DNA of 13,453 nt from Lachnospiraceae bacterium (GTDB taxonomy: Bacteria > Bacillota_A > Clostridia > Lachnospirales > Lachnospiraceae). Positions 6,613 through 13,453 of this stretch are shown in pieces. Numbering within the stretch: position 1 is the first letter of the stretch; each line of letters starts with the position of its first letter. Both the position numbers and the translations under genes were made by a program. The notes beneath the pieces were generated by a model. It worked only from the letters and a program-made list of their open reading frames with translations, did not search any database and was not told the origin of the DNA. The stretch is from positions 1-13,453 of the forward strand of contig JAIKXO010000152.1 in NCBI GenBank assembly GCA_024684065.1, given 5' to 3'.

Positions 6613-9498
6613 TCAGTTTCCCGCCCTGAAGATAACGGCTGAAACAGCGGGCACCACATACATAAGAACAATGGCAGCGGTCCAGAGCGCCATATAGAAG
6701 GGAACCAGCCATTTCTCCGAGCCTTTGCTCAAAACCACGATCTCTTTTTCTATAATATCTATCTTCTGGCGCCTGATGATGATTATTGAGGCAAAGCCTG
6801 CAAGACCCAGAAGGGAAATGATGATCCCGAGCCCCATTCCCGAAGGGAAAAAGGTCAGCTCATAACGATTCAGCCCGGTGTAGAGCGGAACTGCCGTGAA
6901 CAATCCGCTGTAGGAATACAGGATATCTGATTTCTTCCCGTTGACCTTCAGGCTCCATCCGTCGTCATAGGCGATCGGAAGCAGCATGACGGAGCTTTCG
7001 GCGGCTTCCGAGACATCGGCCGAGAAAGAGATGCTCTTCTTTCCGGCGGATATATGTTCATCGGGATAATCCTTATAGGAGTCGCAGAGAAGCCGTAATT
7101 TATTAAGATCCAGCTCAAATACATTTACGGGATAATCCGGTCCTTTTGCAATATCCACATCTACCGTAATGGAAACGGTTTCATCTTCAAAGGTTCCAAG
7201 ATAAATAACATTGTTATTAAAATGAGCCGGATAGCTGATATTATAAGGCTCCTGAATGGAGGGTACCAGAACGGCATGCTCCCCGTCCTTTGAGGAGACA
7301 GCTACAGTCATATTCATATCCTCCATATCGTAGGTCTGCGAGTTGAAATAAAGAGCTTTTTTCCCGGAAACAGAGGCATTCAGGAAATAACGCTTTACAG
7401 TCGGTGTAACGGCATCGACAGTGATCTCGGAGACATCATCCGTAACCAACCCGTTCCTTACGATGAAGGATGAGATCTCCTGCTCGTATTCGGTATCGGC
7501 GCCCGTAAGGGAACGGTACATCTGATTTGCGAGGCTTACCGGATTTCTGTTTTCAAGCTCTGAATCAAACATGGCATTTGAGTAGACAGGCACACCGAAG
7601 GGCAGGGTGTATCTGCATTTGTAATAGCCGTATTCCATGGTCTCGCCGGTCTTGCTGTCTATAACGATCTCTGCGGAGCCGACCTTTTCATAAAGCTCTT
7701 CATCCTGGGGGAGGCAGCTTATTACATCCCTTACCCCGATCAGGGCATCGGTAAAGACCGTCCCTCCGGCATCAAGGAGCCTTGTAAACTGAACACTGTA
7801 GCCCCATTCCGAGGAGCTCTTAAGAAGAGCGTCAGGTACGAGATGGGTCCAGTTTGAGAGCGACGGCCGCTCAAGCACAAATCCGTAGTTGGCGTTTAAA
7901 GATTCGTCGGGATTCTTTATCCTGTAGAGGAAGCTCCCGGAAAGATCGAAGTTATCACGAAGCTGCCTGCAGATCTTTATAAATTCATTGCTCTGTTCCT
8001 TTTCCTCGAGGTATCCGGTGACGTAGGTCGGTTTTCCGTACATGAGGAATCCATAGCAGAGAAGCTCCGTGCCAAGGATCATGACGGCCAGAGAATAATG
8101 CGCTCCGTTCTTCCATAGCAGGATCACCGCATATCCAAGGAAGCTTAACAGCATCATTGCGGCAGTAACATGGAACACCGAACGCAGCTGCATTCCGGGA
8201 TGCCGCAGGTAAAGGCCGGCAAAAACAGCAAAAAGGATAACAGAGACCAGAAGCCCTGCCAGAGAAGCTTTCTCAAAGCCGGGATCTTCTCCCTCCTTAA
8301 ACATTCTCTCTGCAAACATCGACGCAAGCAGAGCAAAGCTAAAGTTTATCATAAAGCCGTTTCTTATAGGATAATGTATATAAGATCCAAAATGCCATAA
8401 CAGATTTATGCTCTCTATAAAGAGTTCCGATGAAACGATAATGATAAGCCCGATCGTCAGAAAACGAAGCTTCCTGTTTTTCCATACCCTGATAAGGCCG
8501 GTAAAGATCAGGGAGGATGCGAAGGATATATTGAGAAGGGTCCACCATCTTGTGGTATAAGCCGGTTCGGTCTGTTCAAGGATCCCCTTGTACCTGTCAA
8601 GGAAAGAATCCCCGAAAGCGCCTGAATTTGAAAAGCGGGCCGAATCAAAGATCTGCGTAAGCTGGGGAACAAGTATGAAGGAAGAGAGCATGATCGCAAG
8701 GACGGTAGAAAATCCCAGCTCTAAAAGGAACACCCGATGCTTTTTGGCGGTTTTGGGGCGCGGCCTTGAAAGAAGCAGGTCTATCCCTTCGGAGCGTTTG
8801 CCGGCTTCTGTCCCACCTTCCGGTTTTTTTTCTGAAGAAGGGTACAGCCTGTCTGCCAGAAGCCTTAAGCCTGTATACAGGAAAATGAAGATCAGTATCA
8901 TAAACCCTAAATAGAAGCTTTCGATAAGCGTCAGGGAAAGGGTTATGACATAGCCCGTGATCCTGCTTCCATGCATCATCCTGTCATAAAAGTACATGAT
9001 GAGCGGGAAGAGTACCGCTATATCCATCCATTTATTTTCCATATAAAGCATCAGGACGAAACCGCTGAAGGCATAGTTAACGGAAAGAAAAACCCTGAAG
9101 AAATAGGGTGACCTGAATCTGTGATCCAGGTAAAAGAACATGGTAAAGGTCATCCCCAAAAGCTTTAGCAGATGGAACAGTGAGATGCTTTCAAGCAGAT
9201 ATTTTCTGGGGACAAATAAAAAGAAGAGATTAAAAAGGCTCAGGCCGCTGCAGCCCGAGGTCACCATGGACATGTTTATCCCGAGAGCGGTATAGAAATT
9301 GTAGAAAAATGCGGTCTTTCCGTGAAGCATATCATAGATATGATAGTAAAGCGGTATGGTCTGCTGGGACATATCGTAATAATCTATGGTATTTTTTCCG
9401 AAGGGAAAGATATGCCTGGCACACAGAAGCACTGTGTAGAGTGCAAGTGTGATGAGCATGGGGATCATATAATTAAGCTGTTTTTTTGATATCTTCAT
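6613..9498 (-). CDS. YfhO-family membrane protein (putative GT-C-type sugar transferase)
   Basis: 961 residues, the usual size for the larger YfhO proteins (Pfam YfhO). The first membrane segment (about 10-30) leads into an outer loop with DYYDMSQQ (39-46) and NFYTALGIN (67-75), the signature of the family and the likely active-site acids. About 11-12 membrane segments reach residue 485. A polar cytoplasmic insert lies at 219-254. A large extracytoplasmic domain spans about 490-885 and ends with the family's DGWSLKVNGKK-type segment. Two last membrane segments lie near 889-908 and 931-955. Family knowledge: YfhO proteins are linked to glycosylation of teichoic acids or other envelope polymers via lipid-linked sugars (B. 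subtilis YfhO, Listeria GtcA-associated systems); the exact donor and acceptor here are unknown. The Shine-Dalgarno is weak. It is the last gene of the leftward operon, 46 nt after the deacetylase. Confidence 0.9.
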   Translation of the reverse strand: MKISKKQLNYMIPMLITLALYTVLLCARHIFPFGKNTIDYYDMSQQTIPLYYHIYDMLHGKTAFFYNFYTALGINMSMVTSGCSGLSLFNLFFLFVPRKYLLESISLFHLLKLLGMTFTMFFYLDHRFRSPYFFRVFLSVNYAFSGFVLMLYMENKWMDIAVLFPLIMYFYDRMMHGSRITGYVITLSLTLIESFYLGFMILIFIFLYTGLRLLADRLYPSSEKKPEGGTEAGKRSEGIDLLLSRPRPKTAKKHRVFLLELGFSTVLAIMLSSFILVPQLTQIFDSARFSNSGAFGDSFLDRYKGILEQTEPAYTTRWWTLLNISFASSLIFTGLIRVWKNRKLRFLTIGLIIIVSSELFIESINLLWHFGSYIHYPIRNGFMINFSFALLASMFAERMFKEGEDPGFEKASLAGLLVSVILFAVFAGLYLRHPGMQLRSVFHVTAAMMLLSFLGYAVILLWKNGAHYSLAVMILGTELLCYGFLMYGKPTYVTGYLEEKEQSNEFIKICRQLRDNFDLSGSFLYRIKNPDESLNANYGFVLERPSLSNWTHLVPDALLKSSSEWGYSVQFTRLLDAGGTVFTDALIGVRDVISCLPQDEELYEKVGSAEIVIDSKTGETMEYGYYKCRYTLPFGVPVYSNAMFDSELENRNPVSLANQMYRSLTGADTEYEQEISSFIVRNGLVTDDVSEITVDAVTPTVKRYFLNASVSGKKALYFNSQTYDMEDMNMTVAVSSKDGEHAVLVPSIQEPYNISYPAHFNNNVIYLGTFEDETVSITVDVDIAKGPDYPVNVFELDLNKLRLLCDSYKDYPDEHISAGKKSISFSADVSEAAESSVMLLPIAYDDGWSLKVNGKKSDILYSYSGLFTAVPLYTGLNRYELTFFPSGMGLGIIISLLGLAGFASIIIIRRQKIDIIEKEIVVLSKGSEKWLVPFYMALWTAAIVLMYVVPAVSAVIFRAGN

Positions 9499-9544
9499 AA
9501 AAAGAACCGGGTCCTGTAAAATTGGTATCGCTTTTTTAATGCAT

Positions 9545-10297
9545 TCACTTCAGATGATCTTTAAAGATCATATACTTAACCATATCGAGATCCGTATCGC
9601 ATAAGACCCCGTTTCTGTACATGGGGTGCGACATGATCTCTATGTTTTGGGAGGACAGGAGGTTTTGAACCGAGGCCTCCCCGCCACCGGTATATTCCAT
9701 AAGATCGTCGTATGAGCCAAACAAACCTCCCGACGCCCTGCATAATCGCCTGACGCTTCTGTTATAAAGAGCTTTATAGATATTGTTGGCGATGTTCCCG
9801 CCTTTGTAGAGGTTGCGGCTCAGCCTTATATAGGAAAAATCATACTTACCGCATAAACCCTTCAGAGCCAGGTAAACCGGATAATTGGTATGCACATGGT
9901 GGTGGGAATCAATATGGCGGGAGGTAAAGCCAAGTTTTAAAAACCTTTCGAGCTGGGCATCAAGTTCCTCTTTTATCTGGGAGATGCTCAGGCTGTCCAT
10001 GTAAAGCCTGTATTTAGTATTATGGCAAAATGCCGCGTTAAAGCTTCCGTCAGGAGAACAGATCAGCGGATTTCCTTTTATAGCATCGGTAAGAGGAAAT
10101 CCTTCGGTAAGGTTAAGATGGATGCCGACTTTTTCAAGAAAGCCGTTTTCCGTCGCAAGCCGGAAGGCATCATGCGAAAACGGCATATTGGCCATGACGG
10201 TCGTATGGTTTATATATCCCTTTTCAAAAGCTTCGCAAATAGCGTTATTTACATCTTTATTCTTCCCGAAATCGTCAGCGTTTACAATAACAGACAT
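9545..10297 (-). CDS. YdjC/ChbG-family carbohydrate deacetylase
   Basis: 250 residues, near the family norm. The metal-dependent deacetylase motifs are intact and in order: NADDFG (6-11, with the DD pair), HLNLTEG (60-66), DSHHHVH (130-136) and SHP (223-225). Family knowledge: YdjC-like proteins such as ChbG remove the N-acetyl group from GlcNAc-containing oligosaccharides; no signal peptide is seen, so it should act in the cytoplasm. The start at 10297 is chosen because TGGAGG (10313-10308) lies 10 nt upstream and NADDFG then sits at the very N-terminus, as in the family. A TTG at 10333 would add 12 residues and overlap the upstream gene. Only 4 nt separate it from the dehydrogenase, so the two are probably translationally coupled. 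The likely substrate is an N-acetylated sugar of the same envelope pathway (inference). Confidence 0.9.
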   Translation of the reverse strand: MSVIVNADDFGKNKDVNNAICEAFEKGYINHTTVMANMPFSHDAFRLATENGFLEKVGIHLNLTEGFPLTDAIKGNPLICSPDGSFNAAFCHNTKYRLYMDSLSISQIKEELDAQLERFLKLGFTSRHIDSHHHVHTNYPVYLALKGLCGKYDFSYIRLSRNLYKGGNIANNIYKALYNRSVRRLCRASGGLFGSYDDLMEYTGGGEASVQNLLSSQNIEIMSHPMYRNGVLCDTDLDMVKYMIFKDHLK

Positions 10298-10301
10298 CCG
10301 G

Positions 10302-11621
10302 TTAAAGCCTCCAGTAAAGATAGCCCTGATCAAGGACCTCCCGTTTTTTTAGCATTGATTTTACATCTATAATGACCTTTTCAGAATTATTTCCGCCCTT
10401 AAAGAATGTGCTCCAGGAAGAAAAAGTTCTTTCCCTGTAATCATCGTGAGCAACGCACAGAACAAGACAGTCGGCGTCGAAGGCATCCTTTTCATCCGAC
10501 AGTTCGTATCCATAGGCCATCTTAAACTCTTCCCTGTCAGCCCGGCAGTCGATAAGGACGGGAGATATCCCGTAATCCTCAAGATGCCTGATAATATCTA
10601 TGACCTTGGAATTACGGACATCGGGGCAGTTCTCCTTGAAGGTGACTCCGAAGAATACGACCTTTGAGTCCCTGACATTCTTTCCGGTAAGCACAAGCTG
10701 TTTTATGATATTTTCCGCCACAAAGGAGGGCATGCCGTCATTGATCTGGCGTCCGGAGGTTATGAGACGGGAATGGAAGCCTAAGCGTTCCGCTTCATAA
10801 ATAAAATAATAGGGATCGACTCCTATACAGTGGCCACCCACAAGCCCCGGTCTGAAGCCGAGGGCATTCCACTTGGTATCCATGGCATCGATAACCTCCG
10901 TTGTATCGATACCCATACGGTCAAAGGCCATGGCGAGCTCATTTATAAAGGCTATGTTGATATCTCTCTGGGAATTCTCAACAACCTTTGCAGCCTCGGC
11001 AACCTTTATTGACCCTGCTCTGTGTACGCCCGCCTCTATGACAAGGGAATAGACTTCCGCGATCGTTCCAAGGCTCTCCTCATCCATCCCGGAAACGATC
11101 TTTTTTATATTGGGAAGCCTGTGCTTCTTATCGCCGGGATTGATCCTTTCCGGTGAGTAGCCGACCTTGAAGTCTATGCCGCACTTAAGGCCCGATTCCT
11201 TTTCGAGGATCGGAACGCAGATATCCTCGGTGACTCCCGGATATACAGTGGATTCATAGACTACTATTGAGTTTTTTGAAAGATTTTTTCCCAGGATCGA
11301 GCTTGCCGACTCGACCGGATAGAGATCCGGCGTCTTATCCTGATTTACGGGAGTAGGGACTGCGATAATGTAGAAGGAAGCTTCCTTTAGCCTTGAAGGA
11401 TCATCCGTAAAATCGACGGATGTTTTAAGAATGGCTTCATCCCCGACCTCTCCCGTAGGGTCAATGCCTTTTTTGTAGCGGGCGATCTTTTCCTTATTCA
11501 GATCAAAACCTATAACGTCAGTTTTTCCGGCAAATTCCACCGCAATAGGCATCCCCACATAACCGAGGCCGATGACGGCGATTTTTTTCTGCCTGTTTTT
11601 GATTTCTTCAAATAAATTCAT
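10302..11621 (-). CDS. Nucleotide-sugar 6-dehydrogenase, TviB/WbpA type (UDP-GlcNAc or UDP-GalNAc)
   Basis: 439 residues, full length. The N-terminal Rossmann domain has GLGYVG (18-23) and ESTVYPGVTED (123-133). PERINPGD (157-164) and the central helix with KVAEAAKVVEN (206-216) follow. The catalytic cysteine is C265 in VGGHCIGVDPYY (261-272), and the C-terminal NAD-side motif is GVTFKENCPDVRNSK (325-339). The GGHCIGVDP form, instead of GGSCFPKD, separates UDP-N-acetylhexosamine dehydrogenases (TviB/VipA, WbpA) from UDP-glucose dehydrogenase. The reaction is oxidation of C6 to a carboxylate with two NAD+, in the cytoplasm. GlcNAc versus GalNAc specificity cannot be told by eye. The ATG at 11621 is preceded by AGGAAA about 10 nt upstream. 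It is the first main gene of the leftward operon, under the promoter at 11809-11837. Confidence 0.92.
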   Translation of the reverse strand: MNLFEEIKNRQKKIAVIGLGYVGMPIAVEFAGKTDVIGFDLNKEKIARYKKGIDPTGEVGDEAILKTSVDFTDDPSRLKEASFYIIAVPTPVNQDKTPDLYPVESASSILGKNLSKNSIVVYESTVYPGVTEDICVPILEKESGLKCGIDFKVGYSPERINPGDKKHRLPNIKKIVSGMDEESLGTIAEVYSLVIEAGVHRAGSIKVAEAAKVVENSQRDINIAFINELAMAFDRMGIDTTEVIDAMDTKWNALGFRPGLVGGHCIGVDPYYFIYEAERLGFHSRLITSGRQINDGMPSFVAENIIKQLVLTGKNVRDSKVVFFGVTFKENCPDVRNSKVIDIIRHLEDYGISPVLIDCRADREEFKMAYGYELSDEKDAFDADCLVLCVAHDDYRERTFSSWSTFFKGGNNSEKVIIDVKSMLKKREVLDQGYLYWRL

Positions 11622-11729
11622 AACAAATTGGTTTCCTGGAAGTCAGTATTTATAAAGTTAAGAGCCACAGGCACAGTCACACTGCGATTTGCCGGCCCGG
11701 TAAATAATGCCGGTTTTTATCAAAGTGTA

Positions 11730-11771
11730 TCAACGGCTGTTCTGCCGGGATCCGGACGGTTTATCGGACAT
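11730..11771 (-). CDS. Possible leader peptide (13 codons) before the dehydrogenase
   Basis: In the predicted 180-nt leader, AAGGAG (11784-11779) lies 7 nt before an ATG at 11771. The reading frame encodes MSDKPSGSRQNSR and ends at TGA (11732-11730). The Shine-Dalgarno is better than that of the downstream dehydrogenase. It could be a regulatory upstream ORF, a small protein, or chance. The serine, arginine and polar-rich sequence does not point to an amino-acid attenuator. Confidence 0.3.
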   Translation of the reverse strand: MSDKPSGSRQNSR

Positions 11772-11808
11772 GCCTGAACTCCTTGCGGATCTTGGATGCT
11801 CGCATCAT

Positions 11809-11837
11809 ATTATACTTTATTACAATAAACTTTTCAA
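11809..11837 (-). promoter_or_regulatory. Sigma-A-type promoter of the leftward glycan operon
   Basis: Minus strand: TTGAAA (11837-11832), 17-bp spacer, TATAAT (11814-11809). Transcription would start near 11802, giving a leader of about 180 nt that contains a short ORF with a good ribosome binding site and a CCGGC/GCCGG hairpin (11713-11709 with 11696-11692). Confidence 0.75.
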
Positions 11838-11861
11838 TTATGCCTCATATTCACAGATGGA

Positions 11862-11890
11862 TTGCCTGAAATCGATACTGGTGTTATAAT
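11862..11890 (+). promoter_or_regulatory. Extended -10 promoter for the rightward acidic membrane protein
   Basis: TTGCCT (11862-11867), 17-bp spacer, and TGTTATAAT (11882-11890), a perfect -10 with the extended TG motif. Transcription would start near 11897, leaving a leader of about 139 nt before the ATG at 12036. Confidence 0.72.
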
Positions 11891-11897
11891 TATCCGG

Positions 11898-11924
11898 AAA
11901 ACGCTGATCCGCTCAGTGTTTTTT
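11898..11924 (+). other. Hairpin with T-run at the predicted 5' end of the rightward transcript
   Basis: AAAACGCTGA (11898-11907) pairs with TCAGTGTTTT (11913-11922), one G-T pair, loop TCCGC, followed by TT. The segment CGCTGA can instead pair perfectly with TCAGCG (11924-11929), and CCGCT (11909-11913) with AGCGG (11926-11930), so exclusive folds exist. Since it starts at about +1, a stabilising 5' hairpin is as likely as a terminator or attenuator. Confidence 0.4.
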
Positions 11925-11953
11925 CAGCGGTATGCTGTAAAAAAGCTTATGAA

Positions 11954-11985
11954 CGGTCACAGTTTATATCGGTCACAGATATAAA
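11954..11985 (+). repeat. Tandem 16-bp repeats with nested inverted repeat in the leader
   Basis: CGGTCACAG occurs at 11954-11962 and 11970-11978, exactly 16 bp apart, each followed by a 7-bp A/T segment. These segments, TTTATAT (11963-11969) and ATATAAA (11979-11985), are perfect inverted repeats. It lies about 60-90 nt into the predicted leader and could be an operator or RNA stem; no known family is recognised. Confidence 0.5.
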
Positions 11986-12035
11986 TCCTGTCTTTAAACC
12001 TTGTCTGTAAAGGCAAAAATAATTAAGGGGTCAGA

Positions 12036-13453
12036 ATGGGGAAAGATAATATTAAGGAAAACACATCAAAGCCGGACGGCAGTCAGGCCTTGGAAGAAGA
12101 CAGCTACGAATGGGACCTGGTTTCAGATACGGGAACCTGGCAGTTCAATACCAGGGAGATCGAGGAGAGCATCATAAACTCAACCCTGATGCAGGATGAG
12201 GAGCTCTTTATCGAAGCGTCAAAGAGGGAATTCAGCGAGGGAAAGTATGCAAAAAACAGGACTTTAAACGCTTCCGGTCATCAGGATCCGCCTTCGGAGA
12301 GGATTTCGGAAACGGCACAGGCGAATCCTTTGGCTTCTCAGGGAAAGATTCCCGGCACTGCACAGGCCGTTTTTTCGGATGCGAACGGAAACGAGGCTGC
12401 TTCCGGTGCTTCAGACCGTGTAGGGGAAGAGCTTGAGAAGGCTGTAAAAGCATATAAGTCAAAAGAAAATAAAAACGTATCTCCAAATGTAAGGCAGATC
12501 TATGAGGCTTATGACAGGGCTTACGAACAAAGTAAGAAGGGGCCGAGCGAGTTCAGGAAAAGATCTGCGGACTGGAGGGATGGATCTGGCGCTAACCCGG
12601 GAGGGGGCGGCTTCGAGCCTAAGAAGATTCCCGTCCTTACATGGGTCTGTATCGCAATGGCCGTGGTGATCCTTATAACAGGGATAAGGACTACCTCCGT
12701 TTATGCTGAGTATAAAGGGCAGGAGAAAAAAGCTCTGGCCATGGCTTCATTAAACAGTATCGTGGAAGCGGATACCGAAGAGACGCCCTATGAGGTTTAC
12801 GAGGAGGAAATACAGGAAGCCGCAGAGGAGCCCGAAGAGGAAGAGGTGGAGCTTAAGTCTCTTTCCCTGGTGCTTTCTTCCGTTGAAAAGGATCTTAAGA
12901 TAAAGCTCGTAGACGAGGACGAGACTCTTGTAAAGAACGTTCCCTGGAGCGTTATCGTTACCGATGGCAAAGGAAATGAGGAGACGGATGAGGATGACGA
13001 CGAGGACGGGATCATTCATCTGACCGGGCTTTCCGCCGGAGACTACAGCGTAGCCATAAACCCTAGCGACAGCCTGGCGGGCTATGTGCTTCCGGACAGC
13101 CATCAGACCTGCTCGGTAAAGGCTACCGTCGAATATAAGGTTATTGCAAATATTAAGGATGAGATAAAGACCGAGAAGGAGGTCAATGCGGCCGCGGAGG
13201 ACGCAAACGGCAACCAGGCGGCCGATGTCGAGACAGGGCCTGTGATCACGGATACCGTTGAATGGTGCGAATCCACAAAGACCGCCAACGGAGAGAAATA
13301 TGTAGAAGCGATAGTGGATCTTACGAAGACCGCAAAGCTTGATAAAGAGGACAGTCCTCTGATTGCCTTTGTAAAGAACCTTGAAAGGACCAGCAGTAAG
13401 ATCTTTTCCAGGAAGACAATAGCGGCTTCGCCGATCTTCCTTACGGATGTAAC
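12036..13453 (+). CDS. Single-pass membrane protein with acidic extracytoplasmic region, partial
   Basis: 472 codons are visible and the frame is open at the right edge. AAGGGG lies 5 nt before the ATG. Residues 1-197 are hydrophilic and probably cytoplasmic (EWDLVSDTGTWQFNTREIEE at 25-44 looks conserved-like; 75-190 looks disordered). One membrane segment lies at about 198-217 after a KK pair, giving an N-in/C-out topology. Outside there is a very acidic stretch (about 243-272). A beta-rich domain follows at about 275-352, with DGIIHLTGLSAGDYSVAI (324-341), a pattern like CnaB or other Ig-like folds, interrupted by the acidic run EETDEDDDEDG (315-325). Residues 360-385 are a likely helix or linker. 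I do not recognise the family. A surface or envelope-associated role near the glycan genes is inference. It has its own promoter, divergent from the glycan operon. Confidence 0.85.
   Translation, partial: MGKDNIKENTSKPDGSQALEEDSYEWDLVSDTGTWQFNTREIEESIINSTLMQDEELFIEASKREFSEGKYAKNRTLNASGHQDPPSERISETAQANPLASQGKIPGTAQAVFSDANGNEAASGASDRVGEELEKAVKAYKSKENKNVSPNVRQIYEAYDRAYEQSKKGPSEFRKRSADWRDGSGANPGGGGFEPKKIPVLTWVCIAMAVVILITGIRTTSVYAEYKGQEKKALAMASLNSIVEADTEETPYEVYEEEIQEAAEEPEEEEVELKSLSLVLSSVEKDLKIKLVDEDETLVKNVPWSVIVTDGKGNEETDEDDDEDGIIHLTGLSAGDYSVAINPSDSLAGYVLPDSHQTCSVKATVEYKVIANIKDEIKTEKEVNAAAEDANGNQAADVETGPVITDTVEWCESTKTANGEKYVEAIVDLTKTAKLDKEDSPLIAFVKNLERTSSKIFSRKTIAASPIFLTDV

Noticed and set aside
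10298..10333. TTG start at 10333 for the deacetylase
   Set aside because: It would overlap the dehydrogenase and add 12 residues before NADDFG; the ATG at 10297 has a good TGGAGG site.
11692..11718. CCGGC/GCCGG hairpin followed by TTTTT as a plus-strand terminator
   Set aside because: The stem has only 5 bp and no plus-strand gene lies upstream to need it; it is more likely a feature of the minus-strand leader.
11707..11889. 60-codon plus-strand ORF between the divergent operons
   Set aside because: It has no ribosome binding site, overlaps both predicted promoters and the leader ORF of the opposite strand, and its stop lies in the -10 box at 11885-11890.
12750..13103. 117-codon minus-strand ORF with hydrophobic and leucine-rich stretches
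   Set aside because: It is antisense to the acidic-protein gene; reversed GAG/GAA codons give CTC/TTC, which creates false hydrophobic protein.

Overview
The window looks like a piece of a Clostridia (Lachnospiraceae-type) chromosome. This is inferred from moderate GC, A/T-rich leaders, consensus sigma-A-type promoters with 17-bp spacers, AGGAGG-like ribosome binding sites, and YfhO, PTPS-related and DUF6077-like membrane protein types that are common in that group. I see no rRNA, tRNA, insertion sequence, phage gene or CRISPR array.

Layout. (1) Positions 1-2054, minus strand: a large polytopic membrane protein of the PTPS-related type, running off the left edge. (2) Positions 2055-2219: a compact divergent promoter pair whose two -35 boxes are 2 bp apart. 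(3) Positions 2220-6441, plus strand: three consecutive membrane-protein ORFs. The last two lie in the same reading frame, separated by a 45-nt gap that starts just after one stop and contains a second, so they look like one DUF6077-like gene split by nonsense codons. (4) Positions 6442-6612: a convergent intergenic region with a clear intrinsic terminator. (5) Positions 6613-11621, minus strand: an operon transcribed in the order nucleotide-sugar dehydrogenase (TviB/WbpA type), YdjC/ChbG-type carbohydrate deacetylase, YfhO-family membrane protein. (6) Positions 11622-12035: a second divergent promoter region, with a short leader ORF on the minus side and a hairpin plus tandem repeats on the plus side. 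(7) Positions 12036-13453, plus strand: a single-pass membrane protein with a long cytoplasmic N-terminus and a very acidic outer part, running off the right edge.

How the genes may work together (inference). The dehydrogenase would make a UDP-N-acetylhexosaminuronic acid and the deacetylase would act on an N-acetylated sugar. The large multi-pass proteins resemble GT-C-type lipid-linked sugar transferases, with acidic motifs in the first outer loop and large outer C-terminal lobes. Together they suggest a locus for building or decorating a cell-envelope polysaccharide, glycolipid or teichoic-acid-like polymer. No polymerase, flippase or classical GT-A/GT-B glycosyltransferase is visible, so the pathway is incomplete in this window.
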